A DNA stretch of 30,773 nucleotides. Origin: Chloroflexota bacterium. Its GTDB lineage: Bacteria > Chloroflexota > Dehalococcoidia > Tepidiformales > Tepidiformaceae. This document shows positions 1 to 7,371 of this stretch, in pieces. Both the position numbers and the translations under genes were made by a program. Each line of letters begins with the position of its first letter. Within the stretch, counting starts at the first letter, position 1. The stretch covers positions 1-30,773 of the forward strand of contig JAKALX010000004.1 in the NCBI GenBank assembly GCA_021823905.1, in the 5' to 3' direction. The notes beneath the pieces were generated by a model. That model was not told the DNA's origin, made no database searches, and saw only the letters and a list, made by a program, of their open reading frames with translations.

Positions 1-1
1 G

Positions 2-661
2 ATCTGGCTCAACTACCCGAATAACCCGACTGGCGCCGTCGCCGACATCGGCTTCTTCGAGCGCGCGGTCGCCTGGGCGAAGCGGCACGATGTCGCCATC
101 CTCCACGACAACCCCTACTGTGACGTCGCCTACGACGGCTACAAGCCCGTCAGCATCTTCCAGGTTCCCGGCGCTCGCGACGTGGCCGTCGAGTTCAACT
201 CCTGGTCCAAGGTCTACAACATGACCGGCTGGCGGATCGGCATGGTCGTCGGCAACGCGACGATGATCGACGCGCTCATGCGCGTGAAGTCGAACGTCGA
301 CAGCGGCATCCCCCAGGCCGTTCAACGCATGGCGATCGAAGCCGTCTACGGCCCTCAGGACTGCATCGACGAGCACAACCGCATCTACCAGCGCCGCCGC
401 GACCGCATGGTCGAGGTTCTCCGCAAGATTGGCCTCGAGGTTGACCTCCCGAAGGCCTCCCTCTACGTCTGGGCGAAGCTGCCCGCCGGTGTCACCAGCG
501 CCGAGTACGCCGCTCGTCTGATCGAGGATTGCTCGGTCGTCGTCACCCCCGGCCGAGGCTACGGCCTCAACGGTGAAGGCTACATCCGCCTCTCCGTCAC
601 GACGCCCGACGACCGTATGGAAGAAGGCCTCCGCCGCCTCACCGCCTGGAAGGGCCTCTGA
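2..661 (+). CDS. dapL: LL-diaminopimelate aminotransferase, 3' part
   Basis: The gene is cut by the window's left edge; about 219 C-terminal residues remain. It is a fold-type I PLP aminotransferase. The frame shows NYPNNPTGA, the DNPYCDVAYDGYKP segment that contacts PLP, and the Schiff-base lysine in SWSKVYNMTGWRIG. The segments VKSNVDSGIPQAVQ and VVVTPGRGYGLNGEGYIRLS are typical of the DapL family, which makes LL-diaminopimelate from tetrahydrodipicolinate and glutamate in one step of lysine and peptidoglycan synthesis. A GTG at 182 could be read as a start, but homology clearly continues upstream of it, so it is internal. A related alanine/aspartate-type aminotransferase cannot be excluded without the N-terminal half. 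Confidence 0.85.
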   Translation: MWLNYPNNPTGAVADIGFFERAVAWAKRHDVAILHDNPYCDVAYDGYKPVSIFQVPGARDVAVEFNSWSKVYNMTGWRIGMVVGNATMIDALMRVKSNVDSGIPQAVQRMAIEAVYGPQDCIDEHNRIYQRRRDRMVEVLRKIGLEVDLPKASLYVWAKLPAGVTSAEYAARLIEDCSVVVTPGRGYGLNGEGYIRLSVTTPDDRMEEGLRRLTAWKGL

Positions 662-685
662 CCCCGGCACGCGAAGGAGTCTCCA

Positions 686-829
686 CAGCCATGACAAAGA
701 GCGCCTGGCAGGGTGATCTCGTCTGGTTGCGCGGCGTCGAGCCGGGCGACTGGGAGCAGCCATGACAAAGAGCGCCTGGCAGGGTGATCTCGTCTGGTTG
801 CGCGGCGTCGAGCCGGGCGACTGGGAGCA
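686..829 (+). repeat. Exact 71-bp tandem duplication over a gene start
   Basis: Positions 686-756 and 757-827 are identical (unit 71 bp, plus two further matching bases at 828-829). Each copy holds the ATG and the first 22 or so codons of the acetyltransferase gene. Because 71 is not a multiple of three, the first copy is out of frame with the rest of the gene. The perfect identity points to a recent slippage or recombination event, or to an assembly error. Confidence 0.95.
691..765 (+). other. Duplicated-start mini-ORF upstream of the GNAT gene
   Basis: The first copy of the duplicated start reads 24 codons (MTKSAWQGDLVWLRGVEPGD...) and stops at TGA 763-765, which overlaps the second ATG at 762 as ATGA. 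The good Shine-Dalgarno (GAAGGAG, 673-679) stands before this first ATG, while the second copy has only GGGAG (752-756) five bases upstream. Translation of the full gene may therefore depend on termination-reinitiation from this mini-ORF. This is inferred from geometry only. Confidence 0.6.
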
Positions 830-1346
830 CTTCATGGCCTGGGAGCGCGACGGCGAAGCGAACAGGCTCGGCTGGATGGTCCACCTCCCCCGCGGCTCCG
901 AGTGGGCCAGGAAGGCCGCGCTCGAGCAGTCCGCCGCGGCCTCGCCGGACAACGACGACCACCGCTTCATAATCACCACCCTCCGCGGCGTAGCTGTCGG
1001 CACGATCAACACCCACGCCTCCGACCGCGTCAACCGCCGCTTTCAGTACGGGATTTCCATCGCTCGCGAGCACTGGGGCCACGGCTACGCGAGCGACGCG
1101 CTGACGGTGCTCTTCCGGCACTTCTTCGGCGAAAAGGGCTACCACAAGGTCAACGCCTGGGTGTACGCCTTCAACGAACGGTCGCGGCGCTTTCACGAAA
1201 ACTTCGGGATGACGCTGGAAGGAACGCGGCGCGAGACGCACTTCTCGAATGGCGAGTTCCACGACGAGCATCTTTTCGGAATGACCGCCGGCGAATTCTT
1301 CGCCCGTCACGGGCGCCCCGCCGGATCAGAGCCGGGCCCGGATTAG
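762..1346 (+). CDS. GNAT-family N-acetyltransferase (RimJ/RimL type)
   Basis: 194 aa, the usual length for the RimJ/RimL-like branch of GNAT enzymes, which move an acetyl group from acetyl-CoA to an amine on a protein N-terminus or small molecule. The N-terminal LVWLRGVEPGDWE strand-helix opening, the acetyl-CoA loop REHWGHGYASDAL (about residues 104-116) and the C-terminal NERSRRFHENFGMTLEGTRR segment are characteristic. The substrate cannot be told from sequence. The start at 762 is the second copy of a duplicated start and is the only one in frame with the body. Its stop overlaps by four bases the stop of the convergent gene on the other strand (1343-1346, TTAG). Confidence 0.85.
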   Translation: MTKSAWQGDLVWLRGVEPGDWEHFMAWERDGEANRLGWMVHLPRGSEWARKAALEQSAAASPDNDDHRFIITTLRGVAVGTINTHASDRVNRRFQYGISIAREHWGHGYASDALTVLFRHFFGEKGYHKVNAWVYAFNERSRRFHENFGMTLEGTRRETHFSNGEFHDEHLFGMTAGEFFARHGRPAGSEPGPD

Positions 1347-3805
1347 TTGAAACTGACCCGCCGCAGCTTGCCGTCGCTGAACAGATAGCCCACGCCGTTT
1401 CGCACCGCGAACGCTGAGCTCGCGCGGAAATCCTTGTGGCGATACTGGCGGTCGAACGCCCCGTCCCGGCGGAACACGACGATCCGGTCGTTCGGCCCGT
1501 CGAGCACCAGCAGGTCGCCGTTCTTAGTGAGCGTCTGAGGCGCCTCGGCCGCGACCAGCCGCTTGTCGATGCCGCCCTGCGAGAGCGTCAGCGCGAGCTC
1601 GCCGGCAAAGCGGTGCAGCGTCCCGTTCGCGTCCGCCGTCACGATGTCGCTGTCGATCATCAGGCGGCGCGCTGCCGCGAGATCGGAAGTCTCCAGGGCC
1701 CTGATCGCAGGCCCGCCAAAGCCCCCGTCCGTCTGAATCAGCTTGTAGACGACCGAGTTGGAAGCGTCGAGCACGTAGAGGTCGCGGCCGCTGGTTGCAA
1801 TGTCGGTGATCTTCGCGTTTGCCGGCAGGTTGAAGGCGACCGGGCGCAGGCCGGCGGAACCCCCGAACGCCCACAACTGGTTCGCCGCGTCGGCGATAAG
1901 CAGGACGGCGCCCCCGTCCCCGCTCTCCAGGAACGCCGTCGCGAGTGGCCGTGCGCGCTTCGCGTCCTTGTTCTCCGCGTACACAACCTTCTTTTCGCCG
2001 CTCGCCAGGGTCACCGCGATCACCTGGCTCGAAGCGCTGTCGAGGATGTACGCGCTGTCCGTGCCGATCGTCAGACGCGCAACGTTCACCGGGCGATCGC
2101 CGAACTGGTCCAGCGAGCTGATCACGTCGACCGCGGCCGGTGTCCGAACAGCGTCCATGACTTCGATGGCGCTCTTCACCTGCTTCAGGAGGTCCGCCGC
2201 TTCCGGCCCGGCCTCGTTCAGACCTTGCGCCTCCAGCAACATCGCCTGCGCCTCCGTCAGCGCCTTGCGCTTCTCCGTTGGGTCGAGCTGCACGCGTGAC
2301 GTGGTCAGGCGTTGCGTCGCCCCGTCCATCAGGCTGGCGTAGCGCTCGTTCGACTGGCGGTCGAGCATCTTCGGAACGGTGATGACGCCGACGAGCGTCA
2401 GCAGGATACCCAGCCCGACGACGATCACCAGCCACGTGGGCGGAAGTTGCGCGTTGACGGCCGTGTGCCGCGAAAGTGCCCCGCCGCCTTTCCAGCGTCC
2501 GCCCATGTTGCCGCGCACACGCACCAGTGACCCCCCGCTGTTGAGCGTCGAGGCCGCGTCACCCGCGATCGTTTCCGCGGCGGTTGTGGAAGCCATTCCG
2601 CGCGCGCGGTGCTCCGCTGCGAGCTCGCCGACCAGGGGTACGTCGGCGAAACTAACTTCGGGCGCGTGCGGAGGCGCCTCCTCGTGAACGAGTCCACGGG
2701 AAAAACTGTCCCGGCGGTCATGACGCCGCCGGGGCGCTTGTCCCCCGCTGATCGCGACGGGTTCGGCGAACGATCCGTTCGGCCGCCACGGCGAGCGGGC
2801 GATCACCATGCTGGTTCCCGCAATCGCCGCTTGCGACATGGCCGCGCGAGCCCGGCGTTCTGCCGCAATCCGCTCCAGGGGCGATTCGCCCGAAACTCGC
2901 GCCAGCGGCGTCGGCATCTCCGTGATCACTGCCGGAACGAGAGCCTCGATCTGGGGCCGCGTCGAGATCGCTTCCAGTTGGCGCCGGGCCACGAGCACCG
3001 CGTCCTCGGCTTCGTCGTCGATGAAGAGGCTTGGCTGGAACGTCGGGTCCGCCTGCTGCGCTTCGGGATTCGTGCCCTCCGCCGCGGGAGCGGTGGGAAG
3101 CGAGGCCGCCGTTGCGTCGATTACGAATTCACTGCCCGTCGCCGGCCGCGTCTGGCGGCGTTCGGCGGCTGTCACCAACATCGCTGTCAGGTGGCGAACG
3201 CTCGCCAGCCGATGGAAAAGATCCGGCAGGATCTGCTCCCCGGGAAGGGCGATGATCCCGGCGATCAGCTCGTCGTCGAGGTGCTGGAGGGCCACCGTCG
3301 AGATCAGCAGGAGCCGGTCGTTCGGACCGAATTCGATTCGCGTGAACTGGGGCACGACCGGTCCGGACCCGATCGGCTGCCCGTGCTCCTCGTCGGTCGT
3401 GTAGACGTCAACCTTGCCGGCGTGGAGGTGGAAGACAGCCGACGGACCTGCCTGGGCGATCACCATCTGCGAGTCGCGGCGGCCGAAAGCCGTCAGACCG
3501 ATGCTGACGCGGTGCTGCGCAATGCTCTTGCGATTCCAGTCGGCCAGGCTCTGTTCCGCCTCTTCGAACAGGCGCCCGAGTGAGCCCGTGAGGCTCATGT
3601 CCAGCGTGTTCCACACTTGCCCCAGCGCCGAGACGACATGGCCCGCGAACGCCTCGCCCGCGGGCGTCGTGCCTTCGGCCACGATGAAGAGCTCTGCTCG
3701 GTCGTCAGCGGGGCCCTTGCCGCGAAAGTTCCCGGCATTGGGCCCACGGTCAACCGGTTCGCCGTCAACAATCGCGAACTGGCCAACCTGGAGGGGTTCG
3801 GTCAA
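1343..3805 (-). CDS. Membrane protein with degenerate PP2C-like domain and extracytoplasmic propeller-like domain
   Basis: 820 aa. Residues about 1-215 resemble a PPM/PP2C phosphatase fold, but where active enzymes have a metal-binding DGxGG this protein reads VAEGTTPAGEAF, and the N-terminal aspartate motif is also absent, so it is probably a catalytically dead pseudophosphatase. A long low-complexity linker follows, then one membrane helix (about 454-476, WLVIVVGLGILLTLVGVI), a short helical segment and a C-terminal part rich in repeated strand patterns (LYVLDASNSVVYKL, LLVLDGPNDRIVVF) like a beta-propeller outside the membrane. The start is TTG at 3805, chosen because AGAAGGA lies 9-10 bases upstream and the next in-frame ATG would cut into the domain. 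It lies on the same strand as, and downstream of, a true PP2C gene. A sensor or scaffold role in Ser/Thr phosphosignalling is inferred. Confidence 0.7.
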   Translation of the reverse strand: MTEPLQVGQFAIVDGEPVDRGPNAGNFRGKGPADDRAELFIVAEGTTPAGEAFAGHVVSALGQVWNTLDMSLTGSLGRLFEEAEQSLADWNRKSIAQHRVSIGLTAFGRRDSQMVIAQAGPSAVFHLHAGKVDVYTTDEEHGQPIGSGPVVPQFTRIEFGPNDRLLLISTVALQHLDDELIAGIIALPGEQILPDLFHRLASVRHLTAMLVTAAERRQTRPATGSEFVIDATAASLPTAPAAEGTNPEAQQADPTFQPSLFIDDEAEDAVLVARRQLEAISTRPQIEALVPAVITEMPTPLARVSGESPLERIAAERRARAAMSQAAIAGTSMVIARSPWRPNGSFAEPVAISGGQAPRRRHDRRDSFSRGLVHEEAPPHAPEVSFADVPLVGELAAEHRARGMASTTAAETIAGDAASTLNSGGSLVRVRGNMGGRWKGGGALSRHTAVNAQLPPTWLVIVVGLGILLTLVGVITVPKMLDRQSNERYASLMDGATQRLTTSRVQLDPTEKRKALTEAQAMLLEAQGLNEAGPEAADLLKQVKSAIEVMDAVRTPAAVDVISSLDQFGDRPVNVARLTIGTDSAYILDSASSQVIAVTLASGEKKVVYAENKDAKRARPLATAFLESGDGGAVLLIADAANQLWAFGGSAGLRPVAFNLPANAKITDIATSGRDLYVLDASNSVVYKLIQTDGGFGGPAIRALETSDLAAARRLMIDSDIVTADANGTLHRFAGELALTLSQGGIDKRLVAAEAPQTLTKNGDLLVLDGPNDRIVVFRRDGAFDRQYRHKDFRASSAFAVRNGVGYLFSDGKLRRVSFN

Positions 3806-4147
3806 GCGAGACCGTCCTTCTGCTCACAGGATAGGCACGGGGACAGCAAGGCCAGCGACGCATCCCGGCCAGACGCCGGATCCCCGCGAAGCGCCGCCGA
3901 AGCACTATACCACCGCCTCTTCCGGATAGAGCAACCCTTCAGACACCATGCGCTGACGGAGTTGCCAGGTTCGGAAGGATTGCGAGGGTACAGCGCCTGC
4001 GCCACCTCAGGATATCGGCATGTACCCTTACAGGCTGCTTGCCCGGCGGGCGGGGCGATCCCGCGAGCGTCACCGTCCGCTTTCCCCGGCCCGCGCAAAC
4101 GCTGGGGGGCGTCCCGGCCGGCCGCGCGCTTGCCCTTGCGAACCCGT
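3806..4147. other. Intergenic region between two minus-strand genes
   Basis: 342 bases with no convincing gene. A perfect 8-bp inverted repeat AGGGTACA (3985-3992) / TGTACCCT (4021-4028) with a 28-base loop is present and has no T-tract. On the minus strand, TATCCT (3826-3831) and TATAGT (at 3907-3912) are possible -10 boxes for the downstream membrane-protein gene. I see no strong -35 for either. Confidence 0.5.
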
Positions 4148-4552
4148 TCAGGGCGCCACCAGTCGGAACGGCAGGTTGCACTGGCGCCCCGCGTCCGCGT
4201 CGCCAATGCTGATGTGGACCCGGTATCCCCCGAACGCGGGAAGCGTGATCGGGAGATTCGCCGCGATCTGTGCGAGCTGCGCCGCTCCCGGCACCGCGTT
4301 CGCCGCCCGGCTCGTGCTAACGTTGCCCTGGATCCGCACAAACTCCTGCCCGTCGTCGTCCTCCACCGTTACCAGGACCGGAAGCACCTGGCCCGTCTCG
4401 CCCCAGTCCACGCGTACCCCGACTGCGACGGCGAGCCGGATAGTCGCCGGGACCTGGGGGGCGTGAGTCGTATCCCAGCCTCCGCCCATCAGGTAGAGCT
4501 TGCCGTTGACAACCTCGGCGTAGTCGGCGATAAGCGCGTGCTCGATTTCCAT
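4148..4552 (-). CDS. Conserved hypothetical protein (DUF6941-like)
   Basis: 134 aa, no signal peptide or membrane helix. The opening MEIEHALIADYAEVVNGKLYLMGGGWD and the alternating beta-strand pattern resemble a small family of uncharacterised beta-sandwich proteins that I recall as DUF6941; the assignment is from memory. No catalytic motif is visible. The gene lies 48 bases downstream of the PP2C gene on the same strand, but has its own -10-like TACCAT seven bases before its ATG and no Shine-Dalgarno, so it may be read from a leaderless transcript as well as from the upstream gene. Confidence 0.7.
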   Translation of the reverse strand: MEIEHALIADYAEVVNGKLYLMGGGWDTTHAPQVPATIRLAVAVGVRVDWGETGQVLPVLVTVEDDDGQEFVRIQGNVSTSRAANAVPGAAQLAQIAANLPITLPAFGGYRVHISIGDADAGRQCNLPFRLVAP

Positions 4553-4559
4553 CGGCCGG

Positions 4560-4565
4560 ATGGTA
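4560..4565 (-). promoter_or_regulatory. -10 box of a probable leaderless promoter
   Basis: TACCAT on the minus strand lies seven bases before the ATG at 4552, which would put the transcript start at or next to the A of the ATG. No Shine-Dalgarno is present between them. The -35 is not clear. Confidence 0.45.
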
Positions 4566-4600
4566 CCAGAGGTAGCCGGCGATGGCCCGCGACGGACCGC

Positions 4601-5341
4601 CTACACCGCAGGCGGCGAACCCTCGGTTCGCGCCACCACCACCGAGATGTTGTCCGTGCCCCCAAGTGCGTTCGCCAGCTCGACGAGCCGGTCTGCGACC
4701 TCACCCGGTTCGCCCCCGGCCGCGATGCACTCCGCGATCAGGGCGTCGCTCGCCAGGCCATGCAACCCGTCGGAGCAGAGAAGATAGAGGTCGCCCGCGA
4801 GGCAGGGCTCGCTCGCCCTGCGCTCCACGGTGAGCGTCGGTTCGGCGCCAACCGCGCGCGTGATCACGTTTCGGTACTGGCTTGTTGTGCCCTGCTCCGC
4901 CGTCAGCGTGCCCGCCCGGATCTGTTCGGCTACCCATGAATGGTCTTCCGTCAGCCGCTCGAGGCGCCCGCCTCGAAACAGGTATGCGCGCGAGTCGCCG
5001 GCGTGCAGCACCTGGAATCGCCCGTCTTCGATTACAAGGGCCACGATGGTGGTCGCGCTCGGGCGGCCGCTGGCGGCGCCGCGCCTGACGATCTCCTCGT
5101 TGCACTCGATCAGCCGGGCCTCCAATCGGGGACCGAGGGGCCCGCCTCCACTCCCTACGGCCGAACTGATCGCGCGAATTGCCGCTTCGCTCGCCTCTGC
5201 CCCGTCGGCGAGACCCCCAACGCCGTCCGCCACGGCAAATACCCACGTCTCCGGGTCATCGCCCGCGATCGCGAGCACCGCATCCTGGTTCGAAGGCCGG
5301 ACCTTGCCGGCGACGGTGCGAGCCGCGAACAGGACGTTCAT
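4601..5341 (-). CDS. PP2C-family serine/threonine protein phosphatase
   Basis: 246 aa, the usual size of a stand-alone bacterial PP2C (Stp/PrpC type), a metal-dependent phosphatase that removes phosphate from Ser/Thr residues and opposes Hanks-type kinases. Visible motifs in order: RPSNQD (residues 15-20), VADGVGG (37-43, metal ligands), HAGDSRAYLFR, NVITRAVG, LLCSDGL and GGTDNISVVV near the C-terminus, so all metal-binding aspartates are present. The reading frame is open far upstream, but the ATG at 5341 was chosen because GGAG sits eight bases before it and homology begins there. It is followed by the small DUF6941-like gene and then the pseudophosphatase membrane protein, suggesting a signalling cluster. 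No kinase is in the window. Confidence 0.9.
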   Translation of the reverse strand: MNVLFAARTVAGKVRPSNQDAVLAIAGDDPETWVFAVADGVGGLADGAEASEAAIRAISSAVGSGGGPLGPRLEARLIECNEEIVRRGAASGRPSATTIVALVIEDGRFQVLHAGDSRAYLFRGGRLERLTEDHSWVAEQIRAGTLTAEQGTTSQYRNVITRAVGAEPTLTVERRASEPCLAGDLYLLCSDGLHGLASDALIAECIAAGGEPGEVADRLVELANALGGTDNISVVVARTEGSPPAV

Positions 5342-5603
5342 CGTCGTCGCTCCGCGTGGTCGCGAGCATCCGGCGGATGTGCCCTGCCTCGCAGCGAACG
5401 TCGCCCGTGCATGATCTAACGCTACATCGAGCGTTGCTTGTGTGGCGCTCCCTTGCGGAGCGTTGTTCGCCTGTGGCCAGGCGGATGGCTGGCGAGCGCA
5501 AGCTATCGAAAGCGCCAATGCATTGACCGTGCGCCGCGAATGCACTAGAAACTCGCAGGCGGCCGGAGCGCGGCCGGCCGGTACTATCGGGGGAGGGGAC
5601 CAC

Positions 5604-7358
5604 ATGGCAAGCGTCCGCTGGATCGAAGATCAGCCGTATCGCGAGAGGACGCCATTCCTCACGCGGGCGAACGTGGGCGAGGTGCTCCCCGCCCCTCCGA
5701 GCCCGGCCGGCTGGGACCTGGTCTTCGGCAAGGGCGGAACGGTCCGCGGCTGGCGCGATTGCGCGGTGAACCGCCTGGGTATTAGCGAGGACGAGCTGGA
5801 TCCCGATCCGGAGCGGATGGAGTGGATCGGGCTGCAGGGCGGATACGGCTACCTGAACGCGACCTGGATTCGCGTCTGGGGCGAGCGGACCCCCGGCATG
5901 TCGGCCGCAATCATGGATGCCGCTTACTTTGGCGACCATCCAGACGTGCCTCCGTACGTTCCCGAGCCGTGGCACCAGAACCCGGCGACCACCGCTCGGA
6001 TGACCGAGTGGCTGGGCTGGGTCATGGGTTCGATGGAGCAGACCGAGCTCGAAGCGGACCGCCTTCAGGCTCGCCAGATCAGAGCGGAACGGCCTGACCT
6101 CGGCAAGCTCACTGACTCCCAGCTGCTCGACCGCGCGGTCAGTTTGCGGCCCGTTTGCCGCCACATGTTCGACCAGCACATCAACCAGAGCGGGGCGGCG
6201 TCGATCGGCCCCGGCGCCATCGGCGCCATTTGCGCGGCCATCGGGCGTCCTGAATTGGCGATGCGGCTCATAGCCGGGCTCGGCGGCGTGGATTCGGCCG
6301 CGCCTTCCTTCGCGATGTGGGATCTCAGCCGGACGGTCCGCTCCTCGCCGGCACTCACGCAATTGTTTAGTACGGGGCCGTCTGGCCTCTGGGCGAAGCT
6401 CACCGCGTCGCAGGACCGCGACGCGCAACGCTTCGTGGTGTCGATGAACGAGTTCCTCGCCGAATACGGGTCGCGCGGACCCAACGAATGGGACATCCTC
6501 TCCGAGAGCTGGGAGACCGACCCGGACGTCGCCCTGGCGGCCATCGACCGGATGCGCCTGGCGCCGGATTCCGCCTCTCCCGGCCTGAACAACGCGACGC
6601 GCGAATCAGAACGCAAGGCGGCCGAGGCGGAAGTCATGGCTGCCCTCGCCGGCGACCCGGAGACGGCGGCGCAGTTCCGTGCGGCACTTGCCAGCGCCGC
6701 CGTCTTCGTGCCCGGCCGGGAGCGCTCCAAGACCAACATCATCCGTGTCATCGAGGAGACCAGGGTCGCCATCTGGGAGATCGGCCGCCGGGCGGTGAGT
6801 CGCGGTCACGTCGACCGGCCGAGCGACGTCTGCTACCTCTTCGAAGACGAGCTCCGGGACTACGCCGAGGGGCGCCTGAAGGAGATTCGCGAGCTCATCG
6901 AAGGCCGCAAGCGGCATCATGCCTGGCTGCTCACGCTCGATCCGCCGTTCATCATCAACGGCCCGCCGCCGCCCAACACGACGTGGCCGCTCAAGGCGGA
7001 TCTGCGCTTCTCGGCCGTGGTCAAGGGCGAGACGATGGCAGGCGCCCCCGGTTGCCCGGGCCTGGCGCGGGGCCGGGCGCGGGTCGTGCTCGATCCGTCC
7101 GACCCAACCATCCTCGAGCCCGGCGACATCCTCGTCGCCCCGATGACCGACCCCGCCTGGACGCCGCTGTTCGTCCCGGCCGCGGGCGTTGTCGTCGACG
7201 TTGGCGCGGCCCTGAGCCACGCGATAATCGTCAGCCGGGAGCTCGGCATCCCCTGCGTCGTCTCCGTGACCGGCGCCTCGCATCGCATACCCGATGGCGC
7301 GCTCGTCGAGGTCAACGGCGACGCGGGCACCGTGACCATCCTCGAGCTCCCGGCCTAG
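5604..7358 (+). CDS. PEP-utilising (swivelling phosphohistidine) domain protein
   Basis: 584 aa. The last 90 residues or so form the mobile phosphohistidine domain of dikinases: APGCPGLARGRARVV, then GDILVAPMTDPAWTPLF, then the active-site region GAALSHAIIVSRELGIP with His539. The first 480 residues are mostly helical and resemble the middle, substrate-binding part of rifampin-phosphotransferase-like or phenylphosphate-synthase-like proteins. The N-terminal ATP-grasp domain that would charge the histidine is missing. The ATG at 5604 is preferred because GGGAGG (5591-5596) stands seven bases before it; TACTAT (5582-5587) is a possible -10. The next gene, 13 bases downstream, encodes an ATP-grasp plus histidine-domain protein, which could supply the missing activity. 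The substrate is unknown. Confidence 0.75.
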   Translation: MASVRWIEDQPYRERTPFLTRANVGEVLPAPPSPAGWDLVFGKGGTVRGWRDCAVNRLGISEDELDPDPERMEWIGLQGGYGYLNATWIRVWGERTPGMSAAIMDAAYFGDHPDVPPYVPEPWHQNPATTARMTEWLGWVMGSMEQTELEADRLQARQIRAERPDLGKLTDSQLLDRAVSLRPVCRHMFDQHINQSGAASIGPGAIGAICAAIGRPELAMRLIAGLGGVDSAAPSFAMWDLSRTVRSSPALTQLFSTGPSGLWAKLTASQDRDAQRFVVSMNEFLAEYGSRGPNEWDILSESWETDPDVALAAIDRMRLAPDSASPGLNNATRESERKAAEAEVMAALAGDPETAAQFRAALASAAVFVPGRERSKTNIIRVIEETRVAIWEIGRRAVSRGHVDRPSDVCYLFEDELRDYAEGRLKEIRELIEGRKRHHAWLLTLDPPFIINGPPPPNTTWPLKADLRFSAVVKGETMAGAPGCPGLARGRARVVLDPSDPTILEPGDILVAPMTDPAWTPLFVPAAGVVVDVGAALSHAIIVSRELGIPCVVSVTGASHRIPDGALVEVNGDAGTVTILELPA

Positions 7359-7371
7359 GCAGGGCGGTTTG

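Noticed and set aside
3617..4939. Plus-strand open frame of 440 codons across two minus-strand genes and an intergenic gap
   Set aside because: It crosses gene boundaries of well-supported genes, has Arg/Pro/Ala-rich composition and no motif.
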